This document shows, in pieces, positions 36,834 through 42,931 of a stretch of 64,000 bases of DNA. Position numbers and translations under genes: made by a program. The notes beneath the pieces were generated by a model. That model had not been told where the DNA came from. It was given only the letters and a program-made list of their open reading frames with translations, and made no database searches. Position 1 is the first letter of the stretch, and each line of letters opens with the position of its first letter. The DNA is from Desulfatiglans sp. (lineage in GTDB: Bacteria; Desulfobacterota; DSM-4660; Desulfatiglandales; HGW-15), in NCBI GenBank assembly GCA_012513605.1, contig JAAZBV010000017.1, positions 1-64,000 on the forward strand, read 5' to 3'.

Positions 36834-38699
36834 ATGGAAGTTAACAAAAACCTTGCACTGCTGGACAAAATCAGCGGCGTGGAAGATCTGAAGAAATTAA
36901 GAATAAAAGAGCTTCCATTATTGGCCGGGGAGATTCGGCAGTTCATGCTTGATAATGTTTGTAAGACAGGCGGTCATCTCGGGGCCTCTCTCGGCGCAGT
37001 AGAATTGACCGTTGCCCTGCATTATTTTTTTAGGAGCCCCACAGATAAGATAATCTGGGATGTGGGGCATCAATGTTACGCCCACAAGATTCTTACAGGA
37101 AGAAAGGATGCATTTGTTACGCTGAGGCAGTTTAAGGGATTGAGCGGGTTCCCGAATATCCATGAAAGTAAACATGATGCGTATGGTACTGGGCACGCCT
37201 CTACATCACTTTCCGCCGCGTTGGGTATTGCCAAGGCCAGGGACCTGAAAAATGAAGACTTTAATGTTATTGCCGTTATCGGAGATGGGGCTCTGACAGG
37301 CGGCAATGCCCTGGAGGCATTGAATCAGGCAGGTTATTTAAACACAAGGGTCATCATCATCCTGAATGACAACCGTATGTCCATATCAAAAAATGTGGGG
37401 GCCTTTTCAGAATACACTCACAGGATTGAAAAGACGGAAGTTTACCAGAATGTCAAGAATACACTTGGGAAATTGATTAAACAGGGAGATGCTTTAAGAG
37501 ATGAACTGATTGATCTGAAATCACATATAAAGGAGGTGGGTGCACCAGGTCTTCTTTTTGAGAAACTCGGTCTTAATTATATTGGTCCTGTGGACGGACA
37601 TAAAATAGACGAAATTTTGGAATCTTTTCAGAAGGCAAAGGAATATGACGGGCCCTCCCTGATTCATCTCAGGACGATAAAAGGCAAAGGTTATTCTTTC
37701 GCAGAACAGGATGTGTCCAAGTTCCACGGAATATCTCCATTCAATTTATGTAATGGAGAAAAGTTGGGCTCTCCCAGAAACCCTTCTTTTACAAATGTCT
37801 TTGCAGACTCGTTAATAGAGTTCGCGATGGAGGATAATTCCATAGTCGGTATAACAGCTGCCATGGCTGATGGAACGGGCCTGTCACGATTTCAGAAGTT
37901 CTTTCTAGACAGGTTCTTTGACGTTGGGATAGCTGAGCAGCATGCTGTTGTTTTTGCGGCAGGGCTTGCCAGTCAGGGCTTTAAGCCTGTATGCGCTATT
38001 TATTCCACTTTTCTTCAGAGGGCGTATGACGCGATAGTGCATGATGTCTGCCTACAGGACCTGCCGGTTGTATTTGCTATTGATCGGGCCGGCTTGGTTG
38101 GCGATGACGGCCCGACTCATCATGGATGTTTTGATCTTTCTTATCTGAGGCATATCCCGAATCTTATTGTAATGGCCCCGAAAGATGAGGAGGAATTAAG
38201 ACATATGCTTTTCACCGCCATAAAAATAGGTAAACCTGTAGCCATTAGATATCCAAGGGGGGATGGCTATGGCGCGGAAAAACGAGAGTTGAGAGTGCTG
38301 GAAATTGGTAAAAGTGAAGTGGTTAAAATGGGAGATATGCTGACTATTGTAGCAATAGGGACAATTTATCAGGAAGCCTTGCAGGCATCTAAAATGCTGG
38401 AAAAAAAAGGTGTCAGCACAACACTTATAAATGCCAGGTTTGTTAAGCCTATTGATGATGTGATCTTGGAATGCATAGCGAAAACAGGAAAAGCCATCAT
38501 TGTTGAAGAAAATGCTGTAAAAGGTGGATTTGGCAGCGCTGTTAATGAATTATGCATGGAAGAAAAAATAAATGCTGATATCAGGTTTGTGGGAATTCCT
38601 GACAGATTTATTGAGCATGGTCCGCAAAAATTGCTTAGAAAAATATGTGGACTTGATTCTGATACCATTGTGAATATTGGATCAGATATGTTTAATTAA
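36834..38699 (+). CDS. dxs: 1-deoxy-D-xylulose-5-phosphate synthase
   Basis: First enzyme of the MEP isoprenoid pathway, joining pyruvate and glyceraldehyde 3-phosphate using thiamine diphosphate. At 621 residues it is full length. Motifs: GGHLGASLGAVELTVALHY, VWDVGHQCYAHKI-type text (IIWDVGHQCY), the ThDP-binding GDGALTGGNALEALNQAG with NDNRMSIS, the transketolase-like AEQHAVVFAAGLASQG, and DRAGLVGDDGPTHHG. GAGGGG lies before ATG 36834, and a terminator-like hairpin follows at 38841. It ends the run of + strand glycan/isoprenoid genes. Whether this is the only dxs of the genome or a locus-specific extra copy cannot be seen here. Confidence 0.96.
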   Translation: MEVNKNLALLDKISGVEDLKKLRIKELPLLAGEIRQFMLDNVCKTGGHLGASLGAVELTVALHYFFRSPTDKIIWDVGHQCYAHKILTGRKDAFVTLRQFKGLSGFPNIHESKHDAYGTGHASTSLSAALGIAKARDLKNEDFNVIAVIGDGALTGGNALEALNQAGYLNTRVIIILNDNRMSISKNVGAFSEYTHRIEKTEVYQNVKNTLGKLIKQGDALRDELIDLKSHIKEVGAPGLLFEKLGLNYIGPVDGHKIDEILESFQKAKEYDGPSLIHLRTIKGKGYSFAEQDVSKFHGISPFNLCNGEKLGSPRNPSFTNVFADSLIEFAMEDNSIVGITAAMADGTGLSRFQKFFLDRFFDVGIAEQHAVVFAAGLASQGFKPVCAIYSTFLQRAYDAIVHDVCLQDLPVVFAIDRAGLVGDDGPTHHGCFDLSYLRHIPNLIVMAPKDEEELRHMLFTAIKIGKPVAIRYPRGDGYGAEKRELRVLEIGKSEVVKMGDMLTIVAIGTIYQEALQASKMLEKKGVSTTLINARFVKPIDDVILECIAKTGKAIIVEENAVKGGFGSAVNELCMEEKINADIRFVGIPDRFIEHGPQKLLRKICGLDSDTIVNIGSDMFN

Positions 38700-38799
38700 C
38701 ATAGAAATCCATAGCCAGGTTATGTTATTAATGATGGAAATAGGGAAGGGGGCACTGTTAGATTGTAAGGTTGCCTGAGGCTGGGAGAGGAGGAATGAA

Positions 38800-38868
38800 G
38801 ACAGGCTGTAGACTATAGACCATAGGCTTGTAGGGAAAGAAAAAAGCTGAAAGCTGAAAGCTTTTTTT
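38800..38868. repeat. Low-complexity CTGTAGACTATAGACC / GCTGAAA repeats (left copy)
   Basis: Short degenerate units such as CTGTAGACTATAGACCATAG and AAGCTGAAAGCTGAAAGC fill the end of the spacer between dxs and the lipoprotein genes. A second, longer patch of the same kind lies beyond those genes at 39921-40050, so the two-gene lipoprotein unit is bracketed by them. Nothing coding is seen in 38700-38800. Confidence 0.55.
38841..38868 (+). terminator. Terminator-like hairpin after dxs, made of GCTGAAA repeats
   Basis: AAAAAGCT (38841-38848) can pair with AGCTTTTT (38859-38866), leaving a ten-base loop, with a run of seven T closing the site. It could stop transcription of the long upstream operon. 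The same bases belong to a low-complexity AGCTGAA repeat, so the hairpin may be incidental, and it lies only 13 bases before the next ATG. Confidence 0.45.
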
Positions 38869-38880
38869 ATGAGGTAAAAA

Positions 38881-39425
38881 ATGTGTTTTCTTTTAAATCA
38901 AAAAATATTTTATCTATTACTGTTATTTTTTTGTCTCTTTTTCGGATGCTCGGATAATATCTCTCCTGAGCAAAAGGCCCTTAACCTTGTTATAAATTCT
39001 CATATCGTAAGCAAAGATTTTCCTGTCGACCGTGTATTAAGGATTTTATCAGAGAAAAGGGTGATGATGTGAAACCTATCGGCTGGCGTGTAGAAAAGAT
39101 AGCAGACAATAGATACCTTGTAAGTTACAAATACAATCTTCACAGTTTTAAAGAAGGCGTGGGTGAGAGGGGATTCTTTTTTGAGGTTGATCTTGCTGAC
39201 AACTCTGTAATAGACAAAACTATTGAATACACTGAAAAGATGCCCCCCTTAACAAAGGCATACTCGAATGAAAAAAATATTCAAAGACATTACAGGGCAA
39301 ACCTACTTCCCTGGCACTGGTCAGCCGTAAAGTCCTACGAAAATGAAACACAGGATTATCAGGTATATTCTTGCTTTAAACTTTGCCTTTTCAAGTATGC
39401 TGTTTTTATGCTGCAACCCCGGTAA
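38881..39425 (+). pseudogene. Frameshifted small lipoprotein gene
   Basis: The first frame (ATG 38881) gives a hydrophobic signal ending in LFFGC, a lipobox, then SDNISPEQKALNLVINSH, and stops at 39070-39072. The second frame is open before the stop and continues smoothly: around 39036-39071 it reads KDFIREKGDDVKPIGW, which joins well to DRVL in the first frame. A single base missing from the A run at 39038-39041 (TTAAGG where TTAAAGG would keep frame) explains the split, so this is one gene of about 150 residues with a frameshift or a sequencing error. The C-terminal frame also runs 83 bases into the next gene, so a second lesion near 39340 is possible. Function unknown. Confidence 0.6.
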
Positions 39426-39906
39426 GCCTGCAAAAGAGCATATCCTTTTTGATTTTGAATCTGATCAGCAGCTTGATGAGGTAAACTGGCAATGTCATAC
39501 ACTCATGAGTATCAGCAACAGTCATGTAACTCATGGCAAGTCATCGCTCATGCTTGAGATGTACCCATCACCTTATCCGGGTTTTAAACCAAGGCTTAAG
39601 GCCAAAAACTGGAGTAAATATAAGGCAATCTGTTTTGATGTGTATAACCCTGACGAAACAGGAAGAAGTATTATTGTAAGGATAGATGACACAATAGATA
39701 ACACGGAATATAAGGACAGATATAATCAGAGGTTTATATTAAAAAAGGGTATGAATCATATCAGGATAGATATGGAATCCCTGATTACATCAGGGACAGG
39801 GCGCAGGATGAATACCTCAATAATAGACAAGTTTTTGATTTTTACAGTGAGCCCTGTTAAAAAGATAGTGCTTTTTATTGATTATATAAGGCTGTCAGCC
39901 GAGTAG
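39343..39906 (+). CDS. Putative lipoprotein with carbohydrate-binding-like beta domain
   Basis: A 187-residue protein with a short lipoprotein signal: basic MKHRIIRYI, hydrophobic ALNFAFSSMLFLCC, with a Cys at the end of the stretch followed by NPG. The mature part begins ILFDFESDQQLDEVNWQCHT and contains HGKSSLMLEMYPS, KAICFDVYNPDETG and FILKKGMNHIRIDMESLI, the beta-sandwich pattern of galactose-binding-like or CIA30-like domains, which often bind glycans. I do not recognise a specific family. It follows the frameshifted lipoprotein gene, with which it overlaps, suggesting they were once a co-expressed pair. Confidence 0.62.
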   Translation: MKHRIIRYILALNFAFSSMLFLCCNPGKPAKEHILFDFESDQQLDEVNWQCHTLMSISNSHVTHGKSSLMLEMYPSPYPGFKPRLKAKNWSKYKAICFDVYNPDETGRSIIVRIDDTIDNTEYKDRYNQRFILKKGMNHIRIDMESLITSGTGRRMNTSIIDKFLIFTVSPVKKIVLFIDYIRLSAE

Positions 39907-39920
39907 CAGCCTCAAAGATT

Positions 39921-40050
39921 TAGCTGAATGCTGAAAGCTCAAAGAAGAATACAGAAGACAGAAGAATAAGAAGACTGTAGCAATTTAGGCTTTAGGCTGT
40001 TAGGGGAAAGCAATATTTAAGCTCAAGGCTCAAAGCTCGAAGCTGGAAGA
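39921..40050. repeat. Low-complexity AGCTGAA/AGAAGA/TTTAGGC repeats (right copy)
   Basis: A patch of short degenerate direct units (AGCTGAATGCTGAAAGCTC, AGAAGACAGAAGAATAAGAAG, TTTAGGCTTTAGGCTG, AGCTCAAGGCTCAAAGCTCG) with no coding capacity. It resembles the patch at 38800-38868. A perfect ten-base palindrome CGGCATGCCG follows at 40060-40069. Confidence 0.55.
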
Positions 40051-40105
40051 TAGTGCATACGGCATGCCGCTTAGCGGACCCATCCAAAATAGTTCAAAAT
40101 AATAT

Positions 40106-40156
40106 CATTGTTGCTAAGTAATATTTTTTGTTTTAAGATTAATTTACTTAACAATG
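40106..40156. promoter_or_regulatory. Inverted repeat upstream of hicB, candidate operator
   Basis: CATTGTT-GC-TAAGTAA (40106-40121) is mirrored by TTACTTAACAATG (40144-40156), a long imperfect inverted repeat with a two-base bulge in the left arm and a 22-base AT-rich centre. It ends at the ribosome-binding site GAGGTGAGG of hicB. HicB-type antitoxins commonly repress their own promoter, so this is a plausible operator. Confidence 0.5.
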
Positions 40157-40167
40157 TGAGGTGAGGA

Positions 40168-40380
40168 ATGAAAAGACATTATCCCATTATAATTGAACAG
40201 GATAAAGATGGCGTATTTATTGTTGAATGCCCTTTATTTAAAGGTTGCAGAAGCTATGGGTATAATATTGATGAGGCGATTGAAAATATTAAAGAGGCAA
40301 TTGATGCCTGTATTGAAGATGAAGGTTTTGTCGATCAATCAACTTTTATTGGAATACGCGATATCGAGTTGGCAATCTGA
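40168..40380 (+). CDS. hicB: HicB family antitoxin
   Basis: A 70-residue protein with the partial RNase H-like fold of HicB: YPIIIEQDKDGVFIVECPLFKGCRSYGYNIDEAIENIKEAIDACIED. It neutralises the HicA mRNA interferase by direct binding. There is no added C-terminal DNA-binding domain, so it is the short HicB form. A strong GAGGTGAGG precedes ATG 40168, and an inverted repeat lies just upstream. The hicA frame starts on its stop codon (ATGA). Order hicB-hicA is the less common arrangement. Its toxin partner appears damaged, see the next entry. Confidence 0.88.
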   Translation: MKRHYPIIIEQDKDGVFIVECPLFKGCRSYGYNIDEAIENIKEAIDACIEDEGFVDQSTFIGIRDIELAI

Positions 40381-40604
40381 TGACCAAGTACCCGGCAATA
40401 TCTTTTTAAGAGCTTATTCAAAAGGTGAATAAACTTGGTTTAAAAAAAATCAGGCAAAAGGGATCTCATATCAGATTTGAACACCAGGATGGGCGGAAAG
40501 TTACGATTCCTGATCACGGTAATAAAGATGTCCCCAATGGGTTGCTTCTGAAAATAATTCGATACGATCTGGAAATGGGACTCGATGATTTTTTCCAAAA
40601 GTAA
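40380..40604 (+). pseudogene. hicA: hicA toxin gene with premature stop at codon 10
   Basis: Reading from ATG 40380 (overlapping the hicB stop) gives MTKYPAISF, then TAA at 40407-40409, then in the same frame ELIQKVNKLGLKKIRQKGSH and onward to a stop at 40602-40604. The whole is collinear with a normal ~74-residue HicA: dsRBD-like fold, the catalytic His in KGSHIRF, DGRKVTIPDHGNKDVPNGLL, and the final helix with IIRYDLEMG. Only one codon is bad (TAA where a Lys, Glu or Gln codon is usual). The toxin is therefore either inactivated, translated from a GTG at about 40425 as a shorter form that keeps the His, or affected by a base-calling error. The frame is too short after the stop to be listed as an ordinary gene. 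Confidence 0.75.
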
Positions 40605-40685
40605 TGATTCATTTGGAATATTGTCGCTCCAGGAAAGTCAATTGTCGCGGCCTTCGTGGTCAAGGTTGCGGGGGATGGTCGCTAA

Positions 40686-41726
40686 TTAATACATCCCATC
40701 ACCAAGTTTGTTTCTCTCATAATCTGCCCATTTTACAAGCTCCTTCATCATAAAGGGTATGGGCAGGTTATATGGGCACCTTATGAGGCAGTCATTGCAC
40801 TGTATGCAGTTCTTTGCCCTTTCAAGGGTATCTTCAAAATCAGGACTGTTAAGTATCTTATTCCCGTGTATCTTTACCATGTTTTTGATGCTGAGTATCT
40901 TGTATATGGGGATGTCAACAGTACATGGCTCGCAGTACAGGCACCTGTGGCAGAACCTGCCTGTAAACTCCCTGTTCTGGGTTATTATGCGCTGCTTATC
41001 CTCATCGGTAAAACTATAGCCCCCCAGTAAAATCTCCCAATTTTTATCCACCTCTTCTTTGCTTTCCATGCCTGTTATCACAATCAACCCCGGAAATGAG
41101 AACGCCCACCTCAGTGCCAGTTCAGGTATTCCTGTAACCCCACCCGCAAGGGGCTTCATGATAAATATACCTCTCTTTTTCTCCATTGCCTTTGGTATGA
41201 CTGATTTATAGGCTATAGGCTCCACTATATTAAACCCCGCCATTATCGTCTCAAACAGGTTATCATCGATAATCCTATCCATTACCTCCACATTGTAGCT
41301 CGATATCCCTGTATGCCCTATTACCCCCTCTTCTTTTGCTTTTAAAAGCCCGTTAAGGGCACCATCCTTTGCTGTAACGCGCCTGTAATCCTCGTTGCTT
41401 CCAACAGAGTGGCAGTGATAAAAATCTATATGGCTGACCTTAAGCTCCATCATGCTTTTTTCTATATCTTTTCTGATACCGTCGGCTGTGCGGTTAACAG
41501 ACTTGCTGGATAGAATCACCCTTTTACCGGCCTGTTCTATGGCCTTGCCTATCCTTGATTCGCTTACTGTATAATTTCTGGCGGTATCAATGAAATCTAT
41601 ACCCTTTTCGATTGCATAAGATACAACCTCAATAGCCTCATTTTCAGTTATGCGCTGAAGTGGAATACCCCCAAGGCCGAGCCGTGAGACCTCAATACCG
41701 GTGTCGCTGATTAACATCCTGTGCAT
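40686..41726 (-). CDS. Aldo/keto reductase with C-terminal ferredoxin-like domain
   Basis: A 346-residue NAD(P)H-dependent oxidoreductase. The (beta/alpha)8 domain starts LISDTGIEVSRLGLGGIPLQRI and has DFIDTARNYTVSESRIGKA (catalytic Asp/Tyr region), VSHIDFYHCHSVG, and IVITGMESKEEV. Cysteines in FCHRCLYCEPC and CIQCNDCLIRCPYNLPIP form a 4Fe-4S site in the last ~90 residues, so electrons may come from ferredoxin. This domain pair is common in anaerobes; the substrate is unknown. AAGGAAAG lies before its start. It converges on the hicBA pair with an 81-base gap and stands with its back to the sigma-54 promoter at 41986. Confidence 0.88.
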   Translation of the reverse strand: MHRMLISDTGIEVSRLGLGGIPLQRITENEAIEVVSYAIEKGIDFIDTARNYTVSESRIGKAIEQAGKRVILSSKSVNRTADGIRKDIEKSMMELKVSHIDFYHCHSVGSNEDYRRVTAKDGALNGLLKAKEEGVIGHTGISSYNVEVMDRIIDDNLFETIMAGFNIVEPIAYKSVIPKAMEKKRGIFIMKPLAGGVTGIPELALRWAFSFPGLIVITGMESKEEVDKNWEILLGGYSFTDEDKQRIITQNREFTGRFCHRCLYCEPCTVDIPIYKILSIKNMVKIHGNKILNSPDFEDTLERAKNCIQCNDCLIRCPYNLPIPFMMKELVKWADYERNKLGDGMY

Positions 41727-41985
41727 AGTCTTTCCTTTCAGTTTTAAGCAGCCTTATATCTCTTATATGACATTAATAAAGACAATATAATAAGGGTAGC
41801 CTAATTTGTCACCTTACATCTTTGAATCTAAAAAATACAATGCTTGACACAATATCCTTTGCTTTTATTTTGACGATAATCCCCTGTCAGGCCAAAAAAA
41901 TGACACATGTTTTTCCCCTCCATTTAAAAAAGGAGGCAATACAACGATATAGAAGAGGCAATTATCTTCTTTAGAAACAATATTG
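41727..41985. other. Intergenic region between divergent genes
   Basis: This stretch, with the leader up to 42063, separates the aldo/keto reductase (-) from the HDOD gene (+). Apart from the sigma-54-type site at 41986 I see only an isolated TTGACA at about 41844 with no clear partner and a few short AT runs. No coding frame or RNA gene is supported. Confidence 0.5.
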
Positions 41986-42001
41986 TGGCATGCTTCATGC
42001 A
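41986..42001 (+). promoter_or_regulatory. Sigma-54 (-24/-12) promoter
   Basis: TGGCATGCTTCATGCA matches the consensus TGGCACGN4TTGCW, with the invariant GG and GC at the correct spacing of ten bases; mismatches are at the C after TGGCA and one T of the -12 box. It lies 62 bases before the HDOD start codon at 42064, a good distance. Transcription would need an NtrC-type activator, and one is encoded at 56533. Confidence 0.72.
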
Positions 42002-42063
42002 AAATGGCTTTGAGGATCATATTGATAGACTCGGAAAATATATCTTTTAGAGGTGGATCTATA

Positions 42064-42927
42064 ATGAAGGTTGATCAAAAAATACAGGATCTTATTCGGG
42101 ACAGAAACACGCAGGTGCCGACACTGCCTGTGATTGTGGAAAAAATCCTCTCAATGGCCAAAGAGGAAAACACCTCAGCAAGAATACTCGCGGAGTTAAT
42201 AAGCAAAGACCCTGCAATCGCTAACAAGATTTTGAGGCTCTCCAATTCCGCATATTATGGGATGATGAAGGAGATAGATTCCATTCCAAGGGCAATCACC
42301 ATTATAGGGTTTAATGAGGTGGTAAGCCTTACAATAGGGATGAGTGTTATTTCAACATTCAGCAATAAAGATGCCGGTAAAAATTTCAACATGAAGGGCC
42401 TGTGGATCCATTCACTCGGGTGTGGATTTGCCTCCCGCAATATTGCCAAAAAACTGGGTATTTTACAGTCCGAGCAGATATTCATAAGCGGGCTGCTGCA
42501 TGATATGGGTAAGATTGTTTTTGCCATTTATTTCCCGGATGAATATGCCGCCGCGGTCTCCCATGCAAAGGAGAATGAGATAGATCTGTACAGGGCAGAA
42601 AGTCTTATCCTGGGTATCAATCATGCCACCCTTACCGGCATGCTGATGGAGCAGTGGAATTTTCCGGAAATGATCCATGTGCCTGCAAGGGACCATCATT
42701 CAGTAGAGGATTCCCCTTCAAAATATCAAAGGCTAGCCCTGGTTGTGGCCTTTTCTGATTATCTGAGCCAGCGGGCAGAGTTTGGTGATAACTGGACAAC
42801 AAAGGCGCCTGCAATTACTCGAATAAGGGAAGAGCTTGGCATATCAAGAGATGAAGCAGACGAAATGGTTAAAAGTTTAAAGGAACAGAGAGACGAAATT
42901 GAGGCCTTTTTTGAGGTTATGAAATAG
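42064..42927 (+). CDS. HDOD domain protein
   Basis: A 287-residue signalling protein that consists almost entirely of one HDOD domain (residues ~25-235): LPVIVEKILSMAKEENTSARIL, DPAIANKILRLSNSAYYG, IIGFNEVVSLTIGMSVI, GLLHDMGKIVFAIYFPDEYA, IDLYRAESLILGINHATLTGML. HDOD proteins link HD-GYP-like folds without the full metal site to cyclic-di-GMP or two-component control. Start ATG 42064 is chosen for AGGTGG just upstream and because upstream in-frame codons run through the sigma-54 site. The hybrid kinase follows 4 bases after the stop, so they form one operon. Confidence 0.9.
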   Translation: MKVDQKIQDLIRDRNTQVPTLPVIVEKILSMAKEENTSARILAELISKDPAIANKILRLSNSAYYGMMKEIDSIPRAITIIGFNEVVSLTIGMSVISTFSNKDAGKNFNMKGLWIHSLGCGFASRNIAKKLGILQSEQIFISGLLHDMGKIVFAIYFPDEYAAAVSHAKENEIDLYRAESLILGINHATLTGMLMEQWNFPEMIHVPARDHHSVEDSPSKYQRLALVVAFSDYLSQRAEFGDNWTTKAPAITRIREELGISRDEADEMVKSLKEQRDEIEAFFEVMK

Positions 42928-42931
42928 AAGG

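Noticed and set aside
22425-38699. Carotenoid biosynthesis cluster
   Set aside because: A phytoene-desaturase-like gene and GGPP-type synthase are present, but there is no phytoene synthase (CrtB-like) in the window and a UbiA prenyltransferase follows instead.
39069-39425. 118-residue gene on its own
   Set aside because: The frame is open before the GTG and continues the preceding lipoprotein, so it is the second half of a frameshifted gene.
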